Origin: Caballeronia humi | GTDB lineage: Bacteria; Pseudomonadota; Gammaproteobacteria; Burkholderiales; Burkholderiaceae | DNA: 64,000 nucleotides | Assembly (NCBI RefSeq): GCF_001544475.1 | Contig: NZ_FCNW02000013.1 | Span: 62,001-126,000, forward strand | Direction of reading: 5' to 3' | In this document: positions 9,819-18,705 of the stretch, in pieces | Numbering within the stretch: the first letter of the stretch is position 1 | Layout: every line of letters starts with the position of its first letter | Program-made: the position numbers and the translations under genes | Notes under the pieces: generated by a model | Databases searched by the model: none | What the model was told of the DNA's origin: nothing | What the model saw: only the letters and a program-made list of their open reading frames with translations

Positions 9819-10523
9819 ATGTCTAAAAAACTAGTAGTCGCAAGTATTCTCTCGATCAGCGTGATCGCCGGTTGCACCACCGTCGCCCAGGGTCCGACGT
9901 TCAACGTGTATCAGATCCAGACGTCGAACGGTATGAAGGCGTATCGCGCGGAATGCCACGGCGCGTTCGAAACCGTCGCCGCATGCGTCTCGGCTGCGCA
10001 GAAGGTCTGCGGCGACCAGCCCGCATACAAGCTCGACACGATGGAACGCCTGCGCGCGCCGAACGAGGACGCGAGCGATCCGCGTATCGTCACGTTCCAG
10101 TGCGGTGCGCCGCAAACCGCCGCCGCACCGGTGCCGGCACCCGAGCCGGCTCCGCAACCGGCGCCGGAAATGCCGCGTCAGATCAACCTGAGCGGCGACG
10201 CGAACTTCGCAACCGACAGCGCATCGCTGACGCCGAAAGCCACGGACACGCTTGACCAGTTCATCGAGGCTGGACAAAACGTGACGTTCAAGTCGGTGCG
10301 GGTTGCCGGCTACACGGACTCGACAGGTTCGGCTTCGCATAACCAGAAGCTCTCCGAGCGTCGCGCACAGTCGGTCATGTCGTACCTGAAGGGCCACGGC
10401 CTGCGTTCGCAGAGCTACTCGGCGCAAGGCTTCGGCGCATCGAGCCCGGTGGCGTCGAACGCGACGACGGCTGGGCGCGCGCAGAATCGCCGTGTCGAAG
10501 TCAGCGTGAGCACGCAGCAATAA
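9819..10523 (+). CDS. OmpA-family peptidoglycan-binding lipoprotein
   Basis: A 234-residue lipoprotein. The signal sequence ends in the lipobox VIAGC (Cys19). A small N-terminal domain follows with several cysteines (AECHGAF, AACVSAAQKVCG), then a Pro/Ala/Glu linker near residues 103-120, then a C-terminal OmpA-like domain. That domain keeps the fold's hallmarks: ANFATDSASLTP, VAGYTDSTGS and the LSERRAQSVMSYL / NRRVEVSV helix-strand that grips diaminopimelate. It should tether the outer membrane to peptidoglycan. It is followed by a strong terminator, so it is monocistronic. Confidence 0.92.
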   Translation: MSKKLVVASILSISVIAGCTTVAQGPTFNVYQIQTSNGMKAYRAECHGAFETVAACVSAAQKVCGDQPAYKLDTMERLRAPNEDASDPRIVTFQCGAPQTAAAPVPAPEPAPQPAPEMPRQINLSGDANFATDSASLTPKATDTLDQFIEAGQNVTFKSVRVAGYTDSTGSASHNQKLSERRAQSVMSYLKGHGLRSQSYSAQGFGASSPVASNATTAGRAQNRRVEVSVSTQQ

Positions 10524-10551
10524 GCTGAATCGCGTATCGTCCGCGTGACGC

Positions 10552-10589
10552 AAAAAACCCCGCAAGCCCAAAAGGCTTGCGGGGTTTTT
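10552..10589 (+). terminator. Rho-independent terminator after the OmpA-like gene
   Basis: CCCCGCAAGCC (10558-10568) pairs perfectly with 10574-10584 around a 5-nt loop, with an A-run before and a T-run after. It is bidirectional between convergent genes. Confidence 0.95.
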
Positions 10590-10614
10590 GCTTTGTGTGC
10601 TCAGTCGCGCGGAT

Positions 10615-11130
10615 TCAGAAGAGCGTGAGTTGCGCGCGCCCCGGTCCGCCTTCGAGCGTCAACAAATGCTGCTTGCGTTCGATGCCGCCTGCGTAGCCCG
10701 TCAACGTGCCGTCGCCGCCGATCACCCGATGGCACGGCACGATGATCGCCACCGGATTGCGCCCGTTCGCCCCGCCCACCGCGCGCGACGATCCCGCCGG
10801 CAAGCCGAGGTGCCGCGCGAGGTCGCCGTAGGTCCAGGCATCGCCGAAAGCGATGTCGCGTAGCGCGCTCCACACGCGCTGCTGGAACCCCGTGCCGTCG
10901 AGCCGCAGCTTCACGGAAAACGCGCGCCGCTCGCCGGCGAAATACTCGTCGACCTGTTCGCGCGCTTCCTCGATCACGCGCGGCAGTGGCGCGCCCTCCG
11001 AGAGCGTCGGCTGTGCGATGCCCGCCGGAAAATGCTTCTGTCCGACGAAGAAAAGGCCCGTCAGGCTGTCGCCCTCGGAGCGGTACAGGATGTGCCCGAT
11101 CGGACTCGGCGCCACATGGCATTCGATCAT
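10615..11130 (-). CDS. ogt: Methylated-DNA-[protein]-cysteine S-methyltransferase
   Basis: A 171-residue suicide DNA-repair enzyme that takes the alkyl group from O6-alkylguanine onto its own cysteine. The active-site motif is IIVPCHRV, with the asparagine hinge in GGANGRNP and the helix-turn-helix region FQQRVWSALRDIAFG. The N-terminal domain is short, as in Ogt-type proteins. There is no Ada-type regulatory domain. The catalytic C-terminal domain follows the family pattern throughout. Confidence 0.95.
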   Translation of the reverse strand: MIECHVAPSPIGHILYRSEGDSLTGLFFVGQKHFPAGIAQPTLSEGAPLPRVIEEAREQVDEYFAGERRAFSVKLRLDGTGFQQRVWSALRDIAFGDAWTYGDLARHLGLPAGSSRAVGGANGRNPVAIIVPCHRVIGGDGTLTGYAGGIERKQHLLTLEGGPGRAQLTLF

Positions 11131-11158
11131 TTCGCGTCCCGGCTTGCGATGCGTCGCG

Positions 11159-11419
11159 TCAGATGAACGGATTCCCGGTTTTGCCGGTCGGCGCAGCAGG
11201 TTCTTCCGCGAGTTTGGCGGGCAGCGCGGCGTCCTTCTGCAACGCGTCGACGATCGCGTTCACCGCTTTTTGCAAAGCGAGCGCCGTCGTAAGACCAGTC
11301 TTGTCGCGGGGAATCTCGATGTCGGCGGCGATCGCGATGCGCGTCATGCCGTTCGTGACGGAGAACGCGTCGCCGTTGACGTTGAGCGCGTCGGTATCGT
11401 TGGCAAATGGTTTAAACAC
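11159..11419 (-). CDS. Small hypothetical protein coupled to the endonuclease gene
   Basis: An 86-residue protein starting at GTG, inside the last codons of the upstream endonuclease gene, with GGAGG upstream. The N-terminal half looks like a short beta-rich fold (DALNVNGDAFSVTNGMTRIAIAADIEI); the rest is a helix and a Pro-rich tail. No signal peptide is visible. The overlap suggests co-translation with the nuclease; an inhibitor or accessory role is possible but unsupported. The family is not recognised. Confidence 0.65.
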   Translation of the reverse strand: MFKPFANDTDALNVNGDAFSVTNGMTRIAIAADIEIPRDKTGLTTALALQKAVNAIVDALQKDAALPAKLAEEPAAPTGKTGNPFI

Positions 11420-12173
11420 CTTTCAGTCCTCCAATTCGTTTGTCTTTCAGCGACTCGGGGATGCCGGGAAACCGCAGCCCGCTCATCGTCTCGAGTTCGT
11501 GCACGGTCTTGACCGTGTAGTCCCTGGTCGGGGCGCTGTTGTCGACGACGACCGCGAACGACAATTCGCGCGCGGGCAGATACACGACCTTGTAGAGCTG
11601 CGTCGGCACGAACACGCGCGATTCGCCGATCGTCTGGAGCTCACCACCCGAGAACAGCGGCCCGGTCACGACGTAGGCATCGCCCGATTCTTCCGTCAGA
11701 CGCCGCACCGCTTCCTCGATGCGCGACCAGATGCGCCGGTTGTTCGACGGATTCTGCGGCACGATGTTCGCAAGCGAGAACGATTCGGCCATGCCTTTCT
11801 TGCTCCAGCGGTCGCCGGCGGGGCTCATGTGGCCGCGATCGTAGCCGCTCTTCTTGTAATCGGAGAGTTGCGCGCTCTCGCTGGGCGGCAGCTTGCGCTC
11901 GGCGAAGAAGCGATTGGTGCGCGTGTTGTTCTTGGCGTCGTCGACGTGCTCGGCCGTCAGGTGTTCCGCCGACCAGAGCGGTCCTTTCGTCACGCCGGAG
12001 TGCAGGACGGCGAAGTCGGAATAGCAGAGTTCCTGCGTGGCCGCGCGCATCTTCTGGTTGACGACCACGGGTGGCTGGCCGCCGGGGCTGAATTGCGCGC
12101 AGTCGCTGGCTGCGGCGGTGAGGGACGAGGCGCAGAAAAGCGCGGCGACGAATGCCTTGAGGCGTGCTGTCAT
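11412..12173 (-). CDS. Secreted DNA/RNA non-specific endonuclease (NUC1 type)
   Basis: A 253-residue protein with a signal peptide (LKAFVAALFCASSLTAAAS). The catalytic motif DRGHMSPAGD is present, with the general-base His and, further on, the metal-binding Asn in the NIVPQNPSNN segment. This is the beta-beta-alpha-Me nuclease family, which cleaves single- and double-stranded DNA and RNA in the periplasm or outside. The start at 12173 was chosen because it begins the signal peptide; the frame is open further upstream. The downstream small gene overlaps its end. Confidence 0.92.
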   Translation of the reverse strand: MTARLKAFVAALFCASSLTAAASDCAQFSPGGQPPVVVNQKMRAATQELCYSDFAVLHSGVTKGPLWSAEHLTAEHVDDAKNNTRTNRFFAERKLPPSESAQLSDYKKSGYDRGHMSPAGDRWSKKGMAESFSLANIVPQNPSNNRRIWSRIEEAVRRLTEESGDAYVVTGPLFSGGELQTIGESRVFVPTQLYKVVYLPARELSFAVVVDNSAPTRDYTVKTVHELETMSGLRFPGIPESLKDKRIGGLKGV

Positions 12174-12307
12174 GCTCGGGTCTTGAGGGCGCCTGGGACG
12201 CGCGGCAAATGATGGCCGCAAAGTATAAGACGTTAGCGCGCGCAGGCGATCAAAAACCGCGCGCGATAGAATCTTCCGCACCGAGTTCGCCCACTTCGAT
12301 CGCTTCC

Positions 12308-13345
12308 ATGACCTTCAAGAGCCGCTTGCTTTCTGCTTTGATCGCTGTCGCCGCGCTCCACGCCCACGCCGACGAACCCGCATCGCAACCCGCCGGCAAC
12401 GACGGCCCCGTGTACGGCCCCGAGCTGCAAGGCTTCGATTACCCGTACCCGGTCGCGCAGTTCGCCATCACGTCGCAGCGGCAGGTCGTGAAGATGGCCT
12501 ACATGGACGTGCATCCGGCGCGTCCGAACGGTCGCACGGCGGTGTTGCTGCACGGCAAGAACTTCTGCGCGGCGACGTGGCGTCAGACGATCGAGACATT
12601 GACCGACGCGGGTTATCGCGTGATCGCGCCGGATCAGATCGGCTTCTGCAAGTCGACCAAGCCCGTGCGCTATCAGTACAGCTTCCAGCAACTCGCGCGT
12701 AACACGCACGCGCTGCTCCAGGCGCTCAACGTGCACAATGCGACGCTCATCGCGCATTCGACGGGCGGCATGATCGCCGTGCGCTATGCGCTGATGTATC
12801 CGCGCGAGACGGAGCAGATCGTGCTCGTCAATCCGATCGGCCTGGAGGACTGGAAGGCGAAAGGCGTGCCGTCGATTTCGATCGACGACTGGTACGCGCG
12901 CGAGCTGAAGACCAGCGCCGACGGCATCCGCCGCTACGAGCAGAGCACGTATTACGCGGGTCACTGGCGCGCCGACTACGAACCGTGGGTGCAGATGCTC
13001 GCGGGCATGTATCGCGGATCGGGGAAGGAGGTGGTCGCCTGGAACTCGGCGCTGCTCTACGACATGATCTATACGCAGCCGGTCGTGTATGAATTCGACC
13101 AGTTGCGTACGCCGACGCTGCTGCTGATCGGCGACAAGGACACGACCGCGATCGGCAAGGACTTCGCGCCGCCGGAGATTCGCCCGACGCTTGGCCGCTA
13201 TCCCGATCTGGCGAAATTGGCGGCGGAAAGGATCGCGGGGGCAAAGCTCGTCGAGTTTCCGGAGCTGGGCCATGCACCGCAGATGCAGGACCCGGCGGCG
13301 TTTCATAAGGCGTTGCTGGAGGGGTTGGCGGCGGCGAACCGCTGA
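12308..13345 (+). CDS. Exported alpha/beta hydrolase
   Basis: A 345-residue protein with an N-terminal signal (LLSALIAVAALHAHA). It shows the alpha/beta hydrolase core: oxyanion loop LLHGKNFCAATW, nucleophile elbow LIAHSTGGMIAV (Ser), an acid near IGDKDTT and the catalytic His in ELGHAPQMQDP. Export suggests a periplasmic esterase or lactonase-like role. The start at 12308 gives the signal peptide; the upstream open frame overlaps the divergent nuclease gene. The substrate is unassigned. Confidence 0.88.
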   Translation: MTFKSRLLSALIAVAALHAHADEPASQPAGNDGPVYGPELQGFDYPYPVAQFAITSQRQVVKMAYMDVHPARPNGRTAVLLHGKNFCAATWRQTIETLTDAGYRVIAPDQIGFCKSTKPVRYQYSFQQLARNTHALLQALNVHNATLIAHSTGGMIAVRYALMYPRETEQIVLVNPIGLEDWKAKGVPSISIDDWYARELKTSADGIRRYEQSTYYAGHWRADYEPWVQMLAGMYRGSGKEVVAWNSALLYDMIYTQPVVYEFDQLRTPTLLLIGDKDTTAIGKDFAPPEIRPTLGRYPDLAKLAAERIAGAKLVEFPELGHAPQMQDPAAFHKALLEGLAAANR

Positions 13346-13697
13346 GCGTTCCGCCACCGTACTCCTGCGTCGTTCACGGCCAGTGGAAACGGCTTCGCGA
13401 ATGTTCAGGGAGACCGCGTGTGGATAGGCTGTAGTCAGCCAGGTGCGGACAATCGACGTCGACGGTGGGATCGTTGGCAATCGTTCGCCCTGCCCTAGAA
13501 AGCAGAAGTCCGCTTTGCCATCTACGAATCTGCGCCTGTACGCCGATGCTCAATTCGCAAGTCCCGCAAAGGCCGTCTGTTCAACGTTGGCTCGCCCTGA
13601 TGCGGATGTTTTCAGTATGGTGCAGCGGGTGGGTTGCGAGGCGCGGTTTCGATCGGAACTCGCCGCCGGAACCGCGACGGCCCACAAACAACCCGTC
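13346..13697. other. Non-coding gap between convergent genes
   Basis: A 352-bp stretch between the hydrolase and the minus-strand MATE gene. Short overlapping frames exist, but none has a credible start, composition or family signature. No terminator hairpin was identified. Confidence 0.5.
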
Positions 13698-15038
13698 CTA
13701 AGCCGGGCCCAGTCGGCGCTCGATAGCCGGCAACTGCACCCCCAACGTCACCCCGCGCGCGATCATAAAAACCGTCATCGCGAGCCACAGCCCGTGGTTC
13801 CCGAGCGGCCCCGCCAGCGCCCACGCCGCCAGCAGGAAGACCGCCGATGAGGCGGTCATCGCCAGCATCAGCTCACGCGTGCGCGTCGCGCCAATGAACA
13901 CGCCGTCAAGCTGGAACCCCGCCACCGACGCCAACGGCGACGCCGCCGCCCACGGCAGATACTGTAGCGCGGCGGTGCGGATCGAAGCCTGATCCGTCAG
14001 CAAGCCGACGATCCACGCGCCGCCCGCCCAGTACACCAGCGAAAACCCCGTCGCGCCGATCACCGACCAGAACATCGTCACCTTCACAGCCTGCCGGAAC
14101 GCATGCCGGTCGCGCGCGCCCGTCGCCGCGCCCACGAGCGCCTCGGCCGCGTGCGCGAAGCCATCGAGTCCGAACGCCATGAACGTCTGGAAATTGAGCA
14201 GCAGCGCATTCGCGGCGAGAATCGCGTCCCCTTCGCGCGCGCCGAGATGCGCGAACCAGCCGAACGAGCCGAGCAGGCAAAGCGTGCGCACGAAAATATC
14301 CCGATTGATCACGACGAGCCGCTTCAGCGCATGCGAATCCGACAACGCGCTCCATGCGAGCGGCGGAAGTCCGCGCGGACGCAGCCGCCACAAAATCGCC
14401 ATGCCGAGCGCGAAACCACAGGCGTCCGCGGCGGCGGTCGCGGCGCCGATGCCCGCGATCGCCCAGTCGAATCGATACACGAAGACCAGCACCGCGACGA
14501 TATTCACCGCGTTGATGAACACCTGCGTGAGGAGCGCGAGCCGCACGCGCTGGCAGCCGAGCAGGTAGCCCAGTACGACGTAGTTGGCGAGCGCGAACGG
14601 CGCCGCCCAGATGCGCGCGTGGCAATAGAGGCGCGCGGTCGCCTGCACGGCCTCGCTGCCGCCGAGCGCGCCGACGCCGAAGGCGATCAGCGGCGTCTGC
14701 ACGGCGAGCACCACCAAGCCGATCGCGGCGGCGAGCAACAGCGCGCGCAGGAGCGTGGCGCGCAGGGCGTCGTCGTCGCGGGCGCCGAAGGCTTGCGCGA
14801 CCAAGCCCGTCGTGCCCATGCGCAGGAAGCCGAAGCCCCAGAACACGAAGCTGAAGACGAGCCCGCCCAGCGCGACGCCGCCCAGATACTGCGGGCCGTC
14901 GAGATGCCCGGCGACGGCGGTATCGACGGCACCGAGAATCGGCTGTGTCAGATTCGCGACGACGATCGGAAACGCGAGCATCAGCACGCGGCGATGCCAG
15001 CGCACGGGTAGCGGCGGCGGATCGAGGGGAGTGGTCAA
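13698..15038 (-). CDS. MATE-family (DinF-like) multidrug efflux transporter
   Basis: About 446 residues with twelve hydrophobic segments in two repeats, starting near RVLMLAFPIVVANLTQPILGAVDTAVAGHL, the conserved first helix of MATE exporters. Members export cationic drugs or metabolites using Na+ or H+. The start is uncertain: the frame is open far upstream, but that part is basic, unlike a MATE N-terminus and overlaps the divergent ynfA gene. The TTG at 15038 gives the usual family length and is used here. The family call is firm; the substrate is unknown. Confidence 0.88.
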   Translation of the reverse strand: MTTPLDPPPLPVRWHRRVLMLAFPIVVANLTQPILGAVDTAVAGHLDGPQYLGGVALGGLVFSFVFWGFGFLRMGTTGLVAQAFGARDDDALRATLLRALLLAAAIGLVVLAVQTPLIAFGVGALGGSEAVQATARLYCHARIWAAPFALANYVVLGYLLGCQRVRLALLTQVFINAVNIVAVLVFVYRFDWAIAGIGAATAAADACGFALGMAILWRLRPRGLPPLAWSALSDSHALKRLVVINRDIFVRTLCLLGSFGWFAHLGAREGDAILAANALLLNFQTFMAFGLDGFAHAAEALVGAATGARDRHAFRQAVKVTMFWSVIGATGFSLVYWAGGAWIVGLLTDQASIRTAALQYLPWAAASPLASVAGFQLDGVFIGATRTRELMLAMTASSAVFLLAAWALAGPLGNHGLWLAMTVFMIARGVTLGVQLPAIERRLGPA

Positions 15039-15113
15039 TTGGACTCGGTGGGAAGGCGCAGGCGCTATTGTGATGCAACCGCGCACGATTTCCACGGACG
15101 ATAATGTGCGCCT

Positions 15114-15434
15114 ATGAAAACCTTCTTGCTCTACGTCGTGACGGCGATCGCCGAGATCGCCGGCTGCTATTTTCCGTATCGATGGCTGAAGGCGGGCGGC
15201 TCGCCGTGGCTGCTCGTGCCCGGCGCGCTCGCGCTCGCGCTGTTCGCCTGGCTGCTGACGCTTCATGCGACCGCCGCCGGGCGCGTCTATGCGGCGTATG
15301 GCGGCGTGTATATCGGCGTGGCGATTGGCTGGCTCTGGGCGGTCGATCGCATTCGGCCGACCGCATGGGACTTGGCGGGCGCGGCGATCGCGCTTGCCGG
15401 CATGGGTGTGATCGCGTTCCAGCCACGCGGGTGA
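15114..15434 (+). CDS. ynfA: YnfA/UPF0060 small membrane protein
   Basis: A 106-residue inner-membrane protein with four helices. The conserved signatures [28 protein letters not shown] and [13 protein letters not shown] identify the UPF0060 family, which resembles small multidrug resistance-type transporters. It is divergent from the MATE gene with a short shared promoter region. Transport function is inferred from the fold class only. Confidence 0.93.
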   Translation: MKTFLLYVVTAIAEIAGCYFPYRWLKAGGSPWLLVPGALALALFAWLLTLHATAAGRVYAAYGGVYIGVAIGWLWAVDRIRPTAWDLAGAAIALAGMGVIAFQPRG

Positions 15435-15441
15435 AGGCGCG

Positions 15442-15861
15442 TCAGGGTTTGCGTTCCATGATGCGCTCGGGGTTGACCGGCGCGGTGAAGCCGAATTTCG
15501 CGTAGAGGCCGTGCGCGTCGGAGGTGACGAGCATCATGCGCCGCAGATCCTGCAAATCGTCGTGCGAGAGGATGCACGCCATCAGCCACGTGCCGAGTCC
15601 CTTGCCCTGATGCCCGGGCAGCACGAAGACGTCGGCGAGATAGGCGAAGGTCGTGGCATCGGTGATCATGCGCGCGTAGCCAATCTGCGCGTCGCGCTCG
15701 AAGAGGCCGAACGCAAGCGATCGCCGCGCCGCGCGCTCGACCTTCGCGCGCGCAATGCCCGGCGACCAGTACGCGACTTCGCTCAGATAGCGGTGGATGA
15801 CGTCGAACTGGAATTCGTCGACGTTCGTCGTCACGCGGTAATCGTCCTTCGTCCATTGCAT
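15442..15861 (-). CDS. GNAT-family N-acetyltransferase
   Basis: A 139-residue single GNAT domain. The acetyl-CoA-binding motif A is visible as VFVLPGHQGKGLGTWLM, and the final GLYAKFGFT segment is the usual C-terminal strand-helix. The N-terminus (VIHRYLSEVAYWSPG) resembles stand-alone acetyltransferases of the YjgM/ElaA type. The substrate is unknown. It is convergent with ynfA. Confidence 0.9.
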   Translation of the reverse strand: MQWTKDDYRVTTNVDEFQFDVIHRYLSEVAYWSPGIARAKVERAARRSLAFGLFERDAQIGYARMITDATTFAYLADVFVLPGHQGKGLGTWLMACILSHDDLQDLRRMMLVTSDAHGLYAKFGFTAPVNPERIMERKP

Positions 15862-15903
15862 CGATGCGCTCCCGGTTTCAACCGGGTTCGAGCATAAGCG
15901 AGG

Positions 15904-16503
15904 TCAATGCACCTTGTACACGCGTCCGGTCTCCGCGCCTTCGACGCTGCGGCTGTACGCCAGCGCGACGCGCGCGCCCGGCGCCGGTTCGAAGCCCCGG
16001 AAGTACGGGCCGAAGCTTTCGGCCGCTTCTTCGAGCATCGTCGGGCTGACGGCGTTGATGCGCAGTCCACGCGGCAGTTCGATCGCCGCTCCCCGCACGA
16101 AGCCTTCGATTGCGCCGTTCACGGCGGCCGCGCTCGCGCCCTGGAGAATCACCTCCGCGCCGACGATGCCGCTCGTCAGTGTGAACGAGCCGCCGTCGTT
16201 CAGGTAGTCGCGCGCGGTGAGGACGAGGTTGACCTGGCCCATCAGCTTGTCGTCGAGACCGCGGCGGAACTGCGCGGGCGTCATCTCGACGAGCGGGCCG
16301 AAGTGGACGTGGCCGGCCGCGGCGACGATCGCGTCGACGCGGCCGATGGAATCAAACAGGCGGCGGATGCTGTCGACGTCGGTCAGATCCACGCGATGCG
16401 CGCCGCGCGTCGCGCCGATTTCGACTGCCTCATGGCGCTTGGCAAGTTCCGCGAACACGGCCCGGCCGACGGTGCCGGTTGCACCGATCACAGCGATTTT
16501 CAT
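15904..16503 (-). CDS. Short-chain dehydrogenase-like protein lacking the YxxxK motif
   Basis: A 199-residue Rossmann protein with the nucleotide loop GATGTVG at the N-terminus and the VDAIVAAAGHVHFGP strand typical of SDRs. Where classical SDRs have the catalytic Tyr-x-x-x-Lys, this protein has SAAAVNGAIEGF, without Tyr or Lys. This matches the Lin1944-like subgroup of SDRs, which has lost the standard active site. NAD(P) binding is likely; reductase activity is doubtful. Confidence 0.82.
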   Translation of the reverse strand: MKIAVIGATGTVGRAVFAELAKRHEAVEIGATRGAHRVDLTDVDSIRRLFDSIGRVDAIVAAAGHVHFGPLVEMTPAQFRRGLDDKLMGQVNLVLTARDYLNDGGSFTLTSGIVGAEVILQGASAAAVNGAIEGFVRGAAIELPRGLRINAVSPTMLEEAAESFGPYFRGFEPAPGARVALAYSRSVEGAETGRVYKVH

Positions 16504-16605
16504 GGCTTTGGCTCACTCGAAAGGGAATGAGCCATTGTGCGCGGGCGGCGCGGGGAAACAAAGCCGCGTCTCATTGGAGCTTTGCCAACCAGCGGTTTTG
16601 AATCG

Positions 16606-17064
16606 TCAGACTGGCTGGGCTACTGCGCGAGCTGCCGGAGCCAGAAGGAACAACGACGCACTCAGCTTGCACACGACCGCCAGCCCGGACACAACAGCGG
16701 CTGCGGGAAAGACCTGCCACTGGAGCGCGAGCGTCGGCGCGACGAGCACCACCGACGCGAATCCCAGCGCGACCGTCACCCAGCGCGCCCACTGCAGGCG
16801 CGCCGCGACGCACAGATAAAGCACGCCGACCAGCACGCGCGCCACGACCGATGCCGCGAACGGATGACCGCCGGCGGCATCGGCGGGAAGGCCGATCAGG
16901 AGCGACAGACCTAGTTCCGCCCATGACAGCGCGTAAGCGAGCGCGAGGCCCGTGAGCGCGGCGGCGTGGCGCTCGCCGCGCAGGAGGCGCGCGGTCCACG
17001 CCGCTGCACGATTGGTTTCGATGGCACTGACGGCGTCGCGAGAATACGCGTTCACAGCACTCAT
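16606..17064 (-). CDS. Hypothetical four-helix membrane protein
   Basis: A 152-residue protein starting MSAVNAYSRD, preceded by GGGAGCAGGA. After a polar N-terminus of about 30 residues come four hydrophobic segments (LTGLALAYALSWAELGLSLL, ASVVARVLVGVLYL, WVTVALGFASVVLVAPTLA, AAAVVSGLAVVCKLSASLFLL). The layout resembles small DoxX-like membrane proteins, but no signature residue is clear enough to assign the family. The frame is open upstream, but the ribosome-binding site fixes this start. Confidence 0.72.
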   Translation of the reverse strand: MSAVNAYSRDAVSAIETNRAAAWTARLLRGERHAAALTGLALAYALSWAELGLSLLIGLPADAAGGHPFAASVVARVLVGVLYLCVAARLQWARWVTVALGFASVVLVAPTLALQWQVFPAAAVVSGLAVVCKLSASLFLLAPAARAVAQPV

Positions 17065-17211
17065 GTCCTGCTCCCCAAGGTTGGTCGGCCCGATAATTTT
17101 TGGAATCCGGGAGGGCGATCGCACAACTCGTGCCTGCTCCGGGCGCCCGGTGGAACGGCGGTTGCTCAGGTTTTGCTCAGGTCGATGGACGAAACGGCAA
17201 AGGAGCCCGCG

Positions 17212-17364
17212 ATGATCGACACGAAAGAGCAAAACCCGCATTCCGAACGCGACGAAGAGGACGTGGACAAGGCCGTCGAGGACAGTTTCCCGGCAAGCGA
17301 TCCGCCCGCGACGGGCGGCGTGACACGCATCGAAAGCGAGGATGAGAAGGGCAAGAAGGCGTAG
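17212..17364 (+). CDS. Small acidic protein
   Basis: A 50-residue very acidic protein (MIDTKEQNPHSERDEED) with a conserved-looking core VDKAVEDSFPASDPPAT. AGGAG lies 7-8 bases before the ATG, which decides this start over an upstream in-frame ATG. Similar tiny proteins are recalled from Burkholderia relatives. No function can be assigned. Confidence 0.75.
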   Translation: MIDTKEQNPHSERDEEDVDKAVEDSFPASDPPATGGVTRIESEDEKGKKA

Positions 17365-17381
17365 TGAATTTGCCATAGAAG

Positions 17382-17411
17382 AGGGGCCGCAAACTATACG
17401 GCCCCTATGCT
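17382..17411 (+). terminator. Hairpin between convergent small genes
   Basis: AGGGGCCG (17382-17389) pairs with CGGCCCCT (17399-17406) around a 9-nt loop, followed by a weak T-rich run. It probably terminates transcription from both sides. Confidence 0.6.
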
Positions 17412-17428
17412 TTGATCAGGCGGAGAAG

Positions 17429-18040
17429 CTATTTCTCCCGCCGCTGCAACTCGATCAGCCGCGACGGCCGCATGTGATTGAGCGCGTAGTGCTTGCGCCC
17501 GCGCAGCGTGTGTCCGTGCGGATCGCGTCCCTGGAAGCGCAACTTCTCTTCGATCTCGCGAACGGGCGGCTCGACCATACCCTTGTCGATCATCAGATAG
17601 CCGCGCTCCAGCGCGAGCAAGAGGCCGTTGCGCGCGGGACGGCTGTCGAAGCCGCCGAGGCCGTCGCCCATCTCGCCGACGAAGTTCACGAGCGTCGCAT
17701 TCGTCGTGACGATGGCGTCGGGTTCGCGCTCGCGCATCTCCATCTCGCGCTTCGCATCGCGGTTCTTGCCGTCGGTGTCGACGGTGTCGTCTAGCGAGCC
17801 GTCGTTGAGCACGTCTAGCCCGACTGGATGATGGAATGCCGCCTTCGTATCAGCGGCAGCCGCAGGCTTTGTCGACCGCTCGCCGCTCGCCTGCCCAAGC
17901 CCCGCTTCCTGCCCGCTCGCCGCCTTCGCTGCATCCTGGACCTTGACGTGGGCCGTCTCGGTCTCGGGCTTCTTGATCGGGCTATCGGCTGCACGTTGCA
18001 CCTGCTTGTCCTGCGTTTCGTCGTTCTTTGCGTTGCTCAT
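17429..18040 (-). CDS. Hypothetical low-complexity soluble protein
   Basis: A 203-residue protein starting MSNAKNDETQDKQ behind a GGAG site. The first half is Lys/Ala/Glu/Thr-rich and probably disordered. The second half is more ordered, with LVNFVGEMGDGLGGFDSRPARN and a basic end, RGRKHYALNHMRPSRLIELQ. No signal peptide or membrane segment is seen. The family is not recognised. Confidence 0.7.
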   Translation of the reverse strand: MSNAKNDETQDKQVQRAADSPIKKPETETAHVKVQDAAKAASGQEAGLGQASGERSTKPAAAADTKAAFHHPVGLDVLNDGSLDDTVDTDGKNRDAKREMEMREREPDAIVTTNATLVNFVGEMGDGLGGFDSRPARNGLLLALERGYLMIDKGMVEPPVREIEEKLRFQGRDPHGHTLRGRKHYALNHMRPSRLIELQRREK

Positions 18041-18309
18041 GATGCGCTCCTGTTCAGCCAAACAAGGGGATGCGCTTGCAAGACTCGTTCCGGCTTTTTA
18101 GCGACGGACCCGTGAGCCTTGTCGGAGCGAACCTTCAGATTACCACCAGAAATCACGAACGTTTTTCAACCCAAGGCACGTTTTCTACAGAGTATGATTT
18201 GGACCTGCCAGCGCTCAAGTCCCACGATTCATCATTGGCCAACGGGCTTTGCCACTGTGCACGAGCGCTGCGAAATCGAATTAGCAGGGCACTTTCACAC
18301 AGGTGACTC

Positions 18310-18543
18310 ATGCAACAAGATGCTGCTTTTTCACATCGCGGCTATCTGCTCAATTGTGCGCCCGCCCGGGCCGGAGATGGCAGCTTTCAGCCCTACGTCG
18401 TGATATCGCGATCGAGCGATGGCGAACTCGTGGCGAACCGCTTCTTTCCGTCGGAACTGCGCTTTCGCAACCCGGACGAAGCGATTGCCCACGCGCGCGA
18501 CTGGGCCGTCCGATGGATCGATGCGAGCAACATCACCGTCTGA
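18310..18543 (+). CDS. Small hypothetical protein
   Basis: A 77-residue protein with a mixed alpha/beta pattern (FQPYVVISRSSDGELVANRFFP followed by the helix NPDEAIAHARDWAVRWID). It looks like a compact cytoplasmic domain of a kind seen in several copies in burkholderias. No ribosome-binding site stands out, but codon use fits a real gene. Function unknown. Confidence 0.68.
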   Translation: MQQDAAFSHRGYLLNCAPARAGDGSFQPYVVISRSSDGELVANRFFPSELRFRNPDEAIAHARDWAVRWIDASNITV

Positions 18544-18705
18544 ACGCGTATCTCCGAAAGCTCAGCGCAAGCCTGCGCGAAGCGCGCCGCATAAGCTGCT
18601 GCGAAACCGGCGCTGTCACAGCGATCCGCAAAAAACGGTTAATCTTGGGACACTGTTTTCAACGCGCCGCTCCAGGCGAACCGTCCTTTTCCGTCTATCG
18701 CCACC

